Positions 1 through 5,279 of a DNA stretch of 7,223 bases are shown here, piece after piece. The DNA lies in assembly GCA_011390535.1 (NCBI GenBank), contig JAABSF010000119.1, forward strand, positions 1 through 7,223. The letters run 5' to 3'. The notes beneath the pieces were generated by a model. The model had not been told where the DNA came from. It worked only from the letters and a program-made list of their open reading frames with translations, and ran no database searches. Source of the stretch: Deltaproteobacteria bacterium. Its GTDB lineage: Bacteria; Myxococcota_A; Polyangia; HGW-17; SLPX01. The position numbers and the translations under genes were made by a program. Within the stretch, counting starts at the first letter, position 1. The number at the start of each line of letters is the position of its first letter.

Positions 1-1065
1 GGCCTCGGTCTCCGGAGTCTCGGGAGGCGACCATCGGGTGTTGACGTTGTGGATATAAACTCCGCCGATCTCGATTTGCTCGGTGTTCTGTACGAACATG
101 CCGTCATCTCCGGTGTCGAATATCTCGGTAAAAAGGACTTGTATCCCCGAGGGAGGAGGATCGCCGGTAAAGCGCATGCCCCATATTCCTCCGTGAAGCA
201 CACAGCCGGTGACCAGAAGGTCCGTTGGGCTGGACCAGTTTATTGAGCTGGTGGCGCTTGAGCGCACCTCAAGATCCCTGACTGTGATCCCGGACTTACG
301 CCAAGCCGACACTCCGTGGGTGGCGCTGGAGTCAATGATGGGGAGGTCGCCTACACCATAACTACCCAAAAGGATGTCGTTTTGTCCGATGGCTACCTGC
401 TCGGTCTCCACCGAGGTTGTTCCTCGGCGTTGTAGGTAGGCCAATCCCGCCTCCCAGGATATCTCCGCCCAAGAGGCGAAGGGATGAGCCCTGGTGCCGT
501 CTTTTGATGGATCCTCGGCGTTGTCGGGATCAATGAAAACAACTTGTTCGGGGTTCAGCACTTGTACTGTCATGAGCGCCTCATCCCAATATTCGTTGAG
601 CTCCACACGGACAGTGAGCTGATGCCCCGTCGAATCTAAATCTTCGGGATGAGCCACCGTAATCAGCCCTGTGACTTCATCCATGGCGAATGGGGCAGGG
701 GAGCCGTCTAGAACCGAGAACATGGGTCCTTGGTCCAACACTGTGGGGTAGAGGCGCACCAAGCCTACGACATCACCTACCTCGGCGTTTGTCGGCACCA
801 CGAAGCTCTGATCCATGAACAAATCCCGCCACTGTGGGTCTTCAACACCCCCATCTTCTCCTGCGTCGCCGTCGCTGTGCCCATCAGTGGTGACCAGTGC
901 ATCGGTGGCGCTTCCGTCCGTGACATCTGCGTCCGTCTCCAGCCCCGCATCTTTATCTTTCGAGCCGGATCCGCCACAAGAAACAAGGCTCAAGGCCACC
1001 CCACATAGGATGATCGCGCCTAACTCCGAAAATCGTTTCAACAGTGCTGGATATATCCTATGCAT
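1..1065 (-). CDS. Secreted lipoprotein with cadherin-like and right-handed beta-helix domains (C-terminal part beyond the window)
   Basis: Reading the minus strand from the ATG at 1065 gives 355 codons without a stop to the window edge, so the gene is partial. Residues 1-30 form a lipoprotein signal peptide: basic n-region (HRIYPALLKR), hydrophobic core, lipobox LVSC with the lipidated Cys at 30. Residues 31-77 are an Asp/Gly/Ala-rich linker of low complexity (DKDAG..DADVTDGSATDA), a style common in Myxococcota-like surface lipoproteins. Residues about 85-172 resemble a cadherin-type fold (VPTNAEVGDVVG..FAMDEVTGLITVA..LTVRVEL). From about 176 the pattern FIDPDNAEDPSKDGTRAHPFASW followed by ITVRDLEVRSS, DLLVTGCVLHGG and IEIGGVYIHNVN fits the opening and first coils of a parallel beta-helix (pectate-lyase-like). 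Such proteins bind or cleave polysaccharide or act as adhesins; substrate and activity cannot be told. A weak ribosome site (GGAAAG) lies 8 bases before the ATG. Start and family style are well supported, function is not. Confidence 0.
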   Translation of the reverse strand, partial: MHRIYPALLKRFSELGAIILCGVALSLVSCGGSGSKDKDAGLETDADVTDGSATDALVTTDGHSDGDAGEDGGVEDPQWRDLFMDQSFVVPTNAEVGDVVGLVRLYPTVLDQGPMFSVLDGSPAPFAMDEVTGLITVAHPEDLDSTGHQLTVRVELNEYWDEALMTVQVLNPEQVVFIDPDNAEDPSKDGTRAHPFASWAEISWEAGLAYLQRRGTTSVETEQVAIGQNDILLGSYGVGDLPIIDSSATHGVSAWRKSGITVRDLEVRSSATSSINWSSPTDLLVTGCVLHGGIWGMRFTGDPPPSGIQVLFTEIFDTGDDGMFVQNTEQIEIGGVYIHNVNTRWSPPETPETEA

Positions 1066-1073
1066 GACTTTTT

Positions 1074-1092
1074 CTTTCCGGCGCAGAGCGCC
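1074..1092 (-). promoter_or_regulatory. Weak ribosome binding site next to a small GC hairpin
   Basis: On the minus strand a perfect GGCGC-TCT-GCGCC hairpin (1080-1092) directly precedes GGAAAG (1074-1079), which serves as the ribosome site for the lipoprotein starting at 1065. The hairpin could modulate ribosome access or mRNA stability; it has no T-run, so it is not an intrinsic terminator. The role is inference. Confidence 0.
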
Positions 1093-1103
1093 TTGCGGTT
1101 CTT

Positions 1104-1132
1104 TTTGTATTCACTGGAGTGGGGGTTCACAA
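1104..1132 (-). promoter_or_regulatory. Candidate sigma70 promoter for the lipoprotein gene at 1-1065
   Basis: On the minus strand TTGTGA (1127-1132) and TACAAA (1104-1109) are separated by exactly 17 bases. Each matches 4 of 6 consensus positions, giving a transcript start near 1097 and a leader of about 30 bases. The rest of the 298-bp gap (1066-1363) holds the hairpin above, AT-rich sequence with no convincing gene, and the 15-bp tandem repeat at 1295. A second, weaker promoter-like pair (TTGCTT, 17 bases, TATACC) lies further upstream, near 1222-1250. The call rests on sequence match only. Confidence 0.
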
Positions 1133-1294
1133 AAGCTATGCAAACGATGTGTTCCCTTTAATGTTTTATCCTCATCGTCTTTGTTTTTATTTAAGTTTAT
1201 CAGTATCAGAAAGATATATTGGTATAAAAGACACGAAAACAGCAAGCAAAAATCTTCTTCAACTCCCAGCGCTTATTAAAGAAAGGCTCATGAG

Positions 1295-1354
1295 ACGATA
1301 GTCTTTAGTACGATAGTCTTTAGTACGATAGCCCTGGGTACGATTGTCTTGAGT
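1295..1354. repeat. Four tandem copies of a 15-bp unit
   Basis: Units at 1295, 1310, 1325 and 1340: the first two are identical (ACGATAGTCTTTAGT), the third and fourth are diverged, and a partial ACGACTC follows at 1355. The array starts 9 bases beyond the stop codon of the lipoprotein at 1364-2521. On the minus strand it stays in frame with that gene past the TAA, reading RTQDN, RTQGY, RTKDY, RTKDY before a later stop. It may be a plain minisatellite in the 3' flank or the remains of a longer C-terminus. Confidence 0.
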
Positions 1355-1363
1355 ACGACTCTT

Positions 1364-2521
1364 TTATTTCTGCTTTTTGCGCCGGGCGCGATGACGACGG
1401 CATGCCTTGCGGGTTCGAAACAGAATGGGTGGGTTCTCTATATCCGAATCCAGGGTGACAAATTTTTTGCCTTTTAAAAAAGAGTTCAGTTGAGCTATCT
1501 TTTTGCCCAAAACGTCTACAGGACAGGGCTTTGAACAATCAAACTCCTTAAGTTCGAAGGACACGCCCTTTGCCGCAGCTCCTACGTAACCAAAGCCTAT
1601 GCCTTGTGAACGTGATTTAGCTTGAATCTGAATAGAACGACAAATTCGGCAGGTCCTTTTGCCGCCGCCCGCGCAGTTTACGCTTTTTGAGTGGTATGAT
1701 CGGCAGACGGCTTTAAGGGAAACCACAGCGCCGCCGTAAAAAGCTGCGTTTTTAGTTACTCGATTGAGCGCTCCTGTGCGGGTTTCAAGACTGCCCATGC
1801 CGCCACTTGAATAACTTACCCATTGTCCCTGCTTGTCTTTTTTATATGAAGTTGAGTACGGACCTGTGTACGAAACAGACAAGCCGAAATGGCCCGTTTT
1901 GAAATTCACTCGTTTCACTCCCTTTGAGATTTTAGTCTTGACCTCTACCGGACCAGTCAACACATCTTCATTTCGTTCCACCTTAACCGGGCGGCATTTT
2001 TCATCAAAGAGCTTTGCTTTTTTTTCTTTCGGAACCCAAGCCAAGAGCTCATCCAGAGGGGTGGGTTTTAAGAAAAGGGGCCTGTAATTTTTAAGCTCTT
2101 CGACCTCCTCACGTGCTTCCTTCCATTGTTTGGCTGTATCAATATTCTCCTTTTGTGGGAATGAATCATCTTGAGTTTTGGTGCTTTTGGATGATTCAGA
2201 ATCCCGTACAGAATCTGATGCAGCTTTTGATTTATTCTCCGGGGTTGCACTCTCCGGCGCAGGTTTGTTCACATGGCCAGATTGTTTTTCTGTTTCGCCC
2301 GATGCTTTTTCCTGAACTGTTTTTTCTTTGTCAGGGGAGTGTTGCACGGGTTGTTCCGTCTCTTCGGTGACGGTGGAGGTGCGGGATCTCCGGGATTCGG
2401 ACATACACCCAGTAAGAAACATAATGCAGATCGTACAGGTCGTAGAGATCGTAGAGATTGTACAGATCTTGTAGATCCTAAAACCAGCCGAAATAGAACG
2501 CATCAAAAATGAACCGTGCAT
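1364..2521 (-). CDS. Lipoprotein of unknown function with charged linker and cysteine-containing C-terminal domain
   Basis: 385 residues; I do not recognise the family. GAAGAGG lies 7 bases before the ATG at 2521 and supports this start; M7 (2503) is the alternative. Residues 1-39 form a lipoprotein signal peptide ending in lipobox LTGC (Cys39). Its core is unusual, built from repeated Ile-Ser/Cys-Thr triplets encoded by a 9-bp tandem repeat. Residues 40-140 are a Glu/Lys/Ser/Thr/Pro-rich, probably disordered linker that would hold the rest away from the membrane. Residues about 145-370 look folded, with Gly/aromatic-rich beta-like stretches (HFGLSVSYTGPYSTSY, YSSGGMGSLETRTGALNRVTKNAAFYGG) and seven cysteines (176, 273, 283, 291, 294, 329, 333), including a CRIC and a CSKPC pair. 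These could form disulfides outside the cytoplasm or bind a metal. The last 15 residues are strongly basic (RRHRARRKKQK). The gene stands alone between a repeat-rich leader and the adjacent lipoprotein gene. Confidence 0.
   Translation of the reverse strand: MHGSFLMRSISAGFRIYKICTISTISTTCTICIMFLTGCMSESRRSRTSTVTEETEQPVQHSPDKEKTVQEKASGETEKQSGHVNKPAPESATPENKSKAASDSVRDSESSKSTKTQDDSFPQKENIDTAKQWKEAREEVEELKNYRPLFLKPTPLDELLAWVPKEKKAKLFDEKCRPVKVERNEDVLTGPVEVKTKISKGVKRVNFKTGHFGLSVSYTGPYSTSYKKDKQGQWVSYSSGGMGSLETRTGALNRVTKNAAFYGGAVVSLKAVCRSYHSKSVNCAGGGKRTCRICRSIQIQAKSRSQGIGFGYVGAAAKGVSFELKEFDCSKPCPVDVLGKKIAQLNSFLKGKKFVTLDSDIENPPILFRTRKACRRHRARRKKQK
2432..2476. repeat. 9-bp tandem repeat inside the signal peptide coding region
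   Basis: Five 9-bp units (CGTACAGGT, CGTAGAGAT twice, TGTACAGAT, CTTGTAGAT) lie in frame with the lipoprotein gene at 1364-2521. On the coding strand each unit gives three codons of the type Ile-Ser/Cys-Thr, so the hydrophobic core is repeat-encoded. Gain or loss of a unit would change its length by three residues without a frameshift. Confidence 0.
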
Positions 2522-2524
2522 ATC

Positions 2525-2620
2525 AATACCTCTTCAATATTCTTCTTCTTCAATATTCTTTAATGCTTCTTTAAGCTTTCTTTAAACTTCTTCAAAATTC
2601 CTTCAATACCTCTTTAATAC
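2525..2620. repeat. Polypurine array of degenerate 10-12-bp repeats upstream of the lipoprotein gene
   Basis: On the minus strand the 95 bases before the start codon at 2521 consist of about eight degenerate copies of a motif like GNATTRAAGARG, spaced roughly one helical turn apart. Near-identical ends are AATACCTCTTCAATA (plus strand, near 2525) and AATACCTCTTTAATA (near 2606). The last copy supplies the GAAGAGG ribosome site of the gene. No separate promoter stands out. The array may be intrinsically curved, a protein-binding array, or simple low-complexity drift. Confidence 0.
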
Positions 2621-2715
2621 ATTGAGAGCCTCTGTTGTACATTGGATATTTTTTTCGAGTTCTTCATGTTCAGACACTGGAAACCAGTAAAAGTTCAAAA
2701 TGAATCAGATTGTTT

Positions 2716-3525
2716 TCATGCAGGCTCCAGCAGTTTTTTAAGGGTGGCATAAGATACGAGATCTATATCGTGTGGGCGCTCGAGAAAAGGCATCACATCA
2801 GCGCGGGCTTGCTCCCAGTTTAGAGTTTCAAGCCGCCGCAACAGTTCATCGCGCCAGTTGTCGCCGGTCAGATCGGGGCCTTCCCACGCTGTTTGCGAGA
2901 GGGCGGCATTAAGCTGGTTGAGATTCGGGGCCGGCCAACGGCGGTCGGCCAGATACCATGCGAGGTCATAAAGATCGCGCCCTTTTGTCCATTGACGGCT
3001 CAGAACGGCGTGAAGCTTGCCGGCTAAGAGCGAGGCTTTGTCGTAATGACAAAGGTTGAGTGTCACATGGCGGCGCACGATGGAGGTTTCCACGTCCGCC
3101 CCCGGCGGTGGGCGGGTGTCGAGCTCCAGCTTGATGGAGAGCACTTGGGTCGGGTGCGGTGAGAGGCCGATTTCATGTGGGAGGCCGGGAAACTTAAGCC
3201 AGGCCACGGCTACGGTCTTCCGGTCGTTGACAGTGATTTGGATCCGGTAGCCTTCGCGCGAGAGCGTTCGGTTGACCTTGGACATGGCCGAGCGGAAACC
3301 GGCGTTTTTCCCCGGAACAATGAGCGAGAAATCTAGGTCTTCCGAAAAGCGGGGAATAGAAAAAAGGAAGCGCAGAGCGGTGCCGCCGACAAAAGCCCAA
3401 CGCATGAACGCCCCCTCCTCCTGAAGCGCCTCCAGTACACGGGCTTGCAGGTATTCTCTCGCCAGACCATTGCGGGTAATTGCATTCGCGCCGCCTTCGG
3501 TCAGTTGTCGTAGATACTCTTTCAT
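2716..3525 (-). CDS. abiEii: AbiEii/AbiGii-type nucleotidyltransferase toxin
   Basis: 269 residues, in the usual range for AbiEii-like toxins. The nucleotidyltransferase core is clear: FVGGTALRFLFSIPRFSEDLDFSL at about residues 45-68, with the GG(T) nucleotide loop and the acidic pair D63/D65. A third acidic strand, IKLELD, follows at 131-136. The later family motifs are present: ASLLAGKLHAVLSR (164-177, Lys170) and KGRDLYDLAWYL (181-192). In the family this fold transfers nucleotides to an RNA acceptor (tRNA in studied relatives) and blocks growth; AbiE loci can act as phage-abortive-infection modules. The ATG overlaps the antitoxin stop as ATGA, and GAGGAGGAAGG in the end of the antitoxin gene serves as ribosome site, so the two are translationally coupled. 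The gene is intact with all key residues. Assignment to the family is firm; the exact RNA target and any anti-phage role are inference. Confidence 0.
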   Translation of the reverse strand: MKEYLRQLTEGGANAITRNGLAREYLQARVLEALQEEGAFMRWAFVGGTALRFLFSIPRFSEDLDFSLIVPGKNAGFRSAMSKVNRTLSREGYRIQITVNDRKTVAVAWLKFPGLPHEIGLSPHPTQVLSIKLELDTRPPPGADVETSIVRRHVTLNLCHYDKASLLAGKLHAVLSRQWTKGRDLYDLAWYLADRRWPAPNLNQLNAALSQTAWEGPDLTGDNWRDELLRRLETLNWEQARADVMPFLERPHDIDLVSYATLKKLLEPA

Positions 3526-4157
3526 AGGGGCTCGCCTTCCTCCTCGTCGAGCAGTGAGGTGATAATCGCGGATGCCCGCAAGAGCTTTGGCTTGCCGCTG
3601 CGCCGGGCTAATTCATCCAACTCTGCATGTTGGAATACGGCGGGGTTCTGCAGGCGAAGTTCCCGGAGGAATGCCTCGGAATCTCCGCCGGTTGTGAGAT
3701 GAACCAGATCGAGCAACGCTTTTTCGGGTGCGGCCACAAAAGCGAATTGGCGGGGTGCGACCTCGACCCTTGAAAAACCGAATCGCAGAGGTTCTGCGAG
3801 GTGTTGAAACTGAAATGTACCCAGCGGCGTATTGGCTGTTTCGGGGCGCCCCGATCCTACGCTGGTTACGACCGGCACCTGTTCGGGAATAGCTCCGTGC
3901 CATGCCAGCGCGGACTGCAGGCTCACGTAGCTTCCCTGGCGCTGACGATTGGCGATAAGAAATGGATGCGGCTCGACCTTCCTCCAAGGGTGAGCAAGGG
4001 TATACAGCCCCCGGCGAAGCTGAATCAATTGCCCGGACTTCACCCAGCGTGACAACTGTAGACGCACTTGCCGTTTATCTGCCTTTCCGGACAACAACAG
4101 ACTGGACGAAAAAACCGGCTCATCAGCAACCATGCTCAGCAACTGGTCAAATTTCAT
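3522..4157 (-). CDS. abiEi: AbiEi-type antitoxin, winged-helix transcriptional regulator
   Basis: 211 residues. Residues about 1-55 form the N-terminal winged helix of AbiEi antitoxins (KADKRQVRLQLSRWVKSGQLIQLRRGLYTL). The C-terminal part has recognisable family stretches: SYVSLQSALAWHGAIPE at 76-92, the conserved PEKALLDLVHL at 144-154, and a helical tail ending in an acidic LLDEEEGEPL. In the family this protein represses its own promoter through inverted repeats and neutralises AbiEii without tight binding (type IV system). It is the promoter-proximal gene and overlaps the toxin gene by 4 bases. No good Shine-Dalgarno precedes the ATG at 4157, so initiation may be weak or leader-poor; M9 is an alternative with no better ribosome site. 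GC content of this pair is visibly higher than that of the neighbouring VapBC pair, hinting that the two loci were acquired separately. Confidence 0.
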   Translation of the reverse strand: MKFDQLLSMVADEPVFSSSLLLSGKADKRQVRLQLSRWVKSGQLIQLRRGLYTLAHPWRKVEPHPFLIANRQRQGSYVSLQSALAWHGAIPEQVPVVTSVGSGRPETANTPLGTFQFQHLAEPLRFGFSRVEVAPRQFAFVAAPEKALLDLVHLTTGGDSEAFLRELRLQNPAVFQHAELDELARRSGKPKLLRASAIITSLLDEEEGEPL

Positions 4158-4165
4158 AGCATTTA

Positions 4166-4208
4166 CATATCATATAAGATAATTTAGTGCAACAATAAAC
4201 CTGTTCAA
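4166..4208 (-). promoter_or_regulatory. AT-rich candidate promoter region of the AbiE pair
   Basis: On the minus strand TTGAAC (4203-4208) with TAAATT (4181-4186, spacer 16), or TTGTTG (4190-4195) with TATGAT (4169-4174, spacer 15), are possible promoters; I cannot choose between them. A short TATC-ATATAA-GATA inverted repeat (4168-4181) overlaps the -10 area and could be part of an AbiEi operator, but the arms are only 4 bases. Confidence 0.
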
Positions 4209-4260
4209 GTAGTTTTAAAGAACAACCATTGATCCCGACACCGACGCATACAAGAAGGAT

Positions 4261-4306
4261 CAAGAAACACGAGAAGCAAGAACACGAGAAGCAAGAACAC
4301 GAGAAG
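4261..4306. repeat. Three tandem copies of a 15-bp unit
   Basis: Copies at 4261 (16 bases, one extra A), 4277 and 4292; the last two are identical (CAAGAACACGAGAAG) and a degenerate piece follows to 4320. It lies in the divergent intergenic region between the AbiE and VapBC loci. The VapB frame is open back through the array (pentapeptide KNTRS repeated) to a stop at 4230, but no usual start codon precedes the ATG at 4365, so it is probably non-coding. Confidence 0.
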
Positions 4307-4344
4307 GAACAAGGAGAAAGTTTTTGAACTTGACCGCGCCAATA

Positions 4345-4368
4345 TCATACATCATGCTATATGTATGA
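4345..4368 (+). promoter_or_regulatory. 24-bp inverted repeat over the antitoxin start, probable VapB operator
   Basis: TCATACAT (4345-4352) and ATGTATGA (4361-4368) are perfect 8-base arms around an 8-base centre, and the right arm contains the ATG of the antitoxin gene. RHH antitoxins usually repress their own operon by binding such palindromes as dimers of dimers. A possible -10 (TATCAT, 4343-4348) overlaps the left arm, so binding would block transcription; the -35 is not convincing. No Shine-Dalgarno is present before the ATG, so the transcript may be nearly leaderless. Confidence 0.
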
Positions 4369-4595
4369 AGACCATTACCATCAATGTATCCGAAGAAACT
4401 TACCGTGTATTCCAGGAGTACGCAGCGCTTAAAGACCGAACCGCATCGGAACTGATCCGTAACGCCATGGAAGAGTACAGGCGGACATATCTGGGACGTG
4501 AGGCGAGTATTTTTGACCAGCCCCCTGCAAGCGTGGGAGCCATACTCAAAGATTTGAATTCTGATGACGATCTTCTTGAGGAGATGATTGAATGA
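4365..4595 (+). CDS. vapB: VapB-like ribbon-helix-helix antitoxin
   Basis: 76 residues, the typical length of a VapB-type antitoxin. The N-terminus MKTITINVSEETYRVFQEYAALKDRTASELIRNAMEEY is a standard ribbon-helix-helix domain: beta strand (KTITINV), helix 1, then helix 2 starting at the TASELIR turn. The start at 4365 is chosen because it begins exactly at the DNA-binding strand. The C-terminal third is acidic and probably disordered until bound (KDLNSDDDLLEEMIE); in this class that part wraps around the PIN toxin and blocks its active site. The stop overlaps the toxin start as ATGA, which couples translation and favours antitoxin first. The gene is intact and sits under a palindrome that fits autoregulation. 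The RHH class is certain; the name VapB rests on the PIN partner. Confidence 0.
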   Translation: MKTITINVSEETYRVFQEYAALKDRTASELIRNAMEEYRRTYLGREASIFDQPPASVGAILKDLNSDDDLLEEMIE

Positions 4596-5020
4596 TCGGA
4601 ATAGACACGTCTTTTTTGGTGGCTTTTGAAATCGCGGAACACCCGTGGTGCTTGGACGCAAGAAGATTTGCCGGGAATAACTCCGAGGCCGGGTTTGCGA
4701 TGGCTCCACAGGTTCTTACTGAATTCATACATGTAACAACCGATTCCAGCAGGTTTTCCAAGCCTCTTTCTGTGAAGGAAGCCCTGAAACGAAGCTACAG
4801 GTGGTGGAACGCTCGTGAAGTGAAACAAGTGTTTCTCACACATCAGACTGTAATGGTTTTCAATGACTGGATGAACAGCTTCAAACTGGGACGCAAACGA
4901 CTTCTGGACACCATGCTCGCTGCTACATACGTTTCTGTGGGAATCGAGAAAATTGTTTCCACCGATGCCAGGGATTTCAATATTTTTCCTTCCATAACAA
5001 GGTGTCTTATTACTTCCTGA
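4592..5020 (+). CDS. vapC: VapC-like PIN-domain ribonuclease toxin
   Basis: 142 residues, a normal single PIN domain. The acidic Mg2+-binding residues are all present: D5 (IGIDTSFLV), E44 (VLTEF), D106 (RLLDTMLAATY) and D125 in VSTDARDF, with D128 close by. PIN toxins of this family cleave RNA, often tRNA or rRNA at one site, in the cytoplasm when the antitoxin is degraded. GAGGAG 8 bases before the ATG, within the antitoxin gene, is a good ribosome site, and the ATGA overlap shows a bicistronic operon. Family assignment is firm; the RNA target is unknown. After the TGA stop the same frame stays open for another 42 codons to TAA at 5147, which is discussed under findings but is not needed for a complete PIN domain. 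Confidence 0.
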   Translation: MIGIDTSFLVAFEIAEHPWCLDARRFAGNNSEAGFAMAPQVLTEFIHVTTDSSRFSKPLSVKEALKRSYRWWNAREVKQVFLTHQTVMVFNDWMNSFKLGRKRLLDTMLAATYVSVGIEKIVSTDARDFNIFPSITRCLITS

Positions 5021-5190
5021 GCTTCCAATAATTCCGAGGCGAACAAATCAGGGGAGGGGATACCGGCAACATATAGAGTCGGGCGGCAAGATGTTTTGGG
5101 CCGTGGCTGGAGCCATGAACTCCGGTGGGCTTTTATTACTAGGGGATAAGGGAATGGAATCTTTGGGTTAAATACTGGGCAATCCGGCAT
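5021..5190. other. Unexplained segment between vapC and the sulfur operon
   Basis: This stretch carries a GC-rich block, unlike the AT-rich bases that follow. It is open on both strands: the plus frame continues from vapC (peptide GRQDVLGRGWSHELRWAF), and the minus strand is open leftward from an ATG at 5190 into the antisense of vapC. Neither has a ribosome site or a recognised domain. It could be a dispersed repeat, a structured RNA, or a decayed gene tail. Confidence 0.
5100..5134 (+). terminator. Possible intrinsic terminator downstream of vapBC
   Basis: CTGGAG (5107-5112) pairs with CTCCGG (5120-5125, one G-U pair) around a 7-base loop. The base is extended by GCC (5100-5102) with GGC (5128-5130) across an internal loop, and TTTT follows at 5131-5134. 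The position fits the end of the vapBC transcript, but the T-run is short and the stem imperfect. Confidence 0.
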
Positions 5191-5219
5191 TTAAGACTTA
5201 TAGTTATGCGAATTATTAA
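5191..5219 (+). promoter_or_regulatory. Candidate promoter of the MBL-rhodanese operon
   Basis: TTAAGA (5191-5196) and TATTAA (5214-5219) are separated by exactly 17 bases, each matching 4 of 6 consensus positions. The implied transcript start, near 5226, falls at the first base of the hairpin at 5227-5243, leaving a leader of about 54 bases. This is a sequence-match inference. Confidence 0.
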
Positions 5220-5226
5220 ACAAACA

Positions 5227-5243
5227 ATCGGTGAGGCACCGAT
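5227..5243 (+). promoter_or_regulatory. Perfect 7-bp hairpin in the leader of the MBL-rhodanese gene
   Basis: ATCGGTG-AGG-CACCGAT is a perfect inverted repeat just after the candidate promoter and 20 bases before the AGAGGAGG ribosome site. It could be a 5' stabilising stem-loop on the mRNA or a repressor operator at the transcript start. It is followed by a second small inverted repeat, ATAC-ATAG-GTAT (5242-5253). There is no T-run, so it is not a terminator. Confidence 0.
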
Positions 5244-5279
5244 ACATAGGTATTTCACTAAAAGAGGAGGAATTGTGAG

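Noticed and set aside
49..1279. Several plus-strand open frames (for example at 49-246, 730-1008, 815-1279) and a minus-strand frame at 777-986
   Set aside because: The frames within 49-1065 overlap the long minus-strand lipoprotein frame with signal peptide and domain patterns, and only the 815-1279 frame runs on into its leader. They have no recognisable domains and show low-complexity Ser/Pro or Arg/His compositions typical of shadow frames.
1320..1538. Minus-strand frame of 72 codons at the 3' end of the second lipoprotein
   Set aside because: Mostly inside the better supported 385-residue frame, with no ribosome site or recognised domain.
2676..2688. ACTGG-AAA-CCAGT hairpin downstream of the AbiEii gene
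   Set aside because: Considered as a terminator, but the stem is only 5 bp and no T-run follows on the minus strand.
3613..3987. Minus-strand frame of 124 codons within the AbiEi gene
   Set aside because: Arg/Ser-rich shadow of the AbiEi frame; the AbiEi frame has clear family motifs.
4260..4843. Minus-strand frames of 147-149 codons opposite vapBC
   Set aside because: Antisense to the well-supported VapBC genes; no domain and no plausible ribosome site.
4843..5190. Minus-strand frame of 115 codons (starts MPDCPVFNPK) spanning the gap and the antisense of vapC
   Set aside because: No ribosome site and half of it is antisense to the PIN toxin. It was not called as a gene; the segment is reported as an unexplained region instead.
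5230..5260. GGTGAGGC in the MBL-rhodanese leader, resembling part of the M-box (Mg2+) riboswitch
   Set aside because: Only the short core matches; the remaining M-box helices and the expected length are absent, and the downstream gene is not a Mg2+ transporter.
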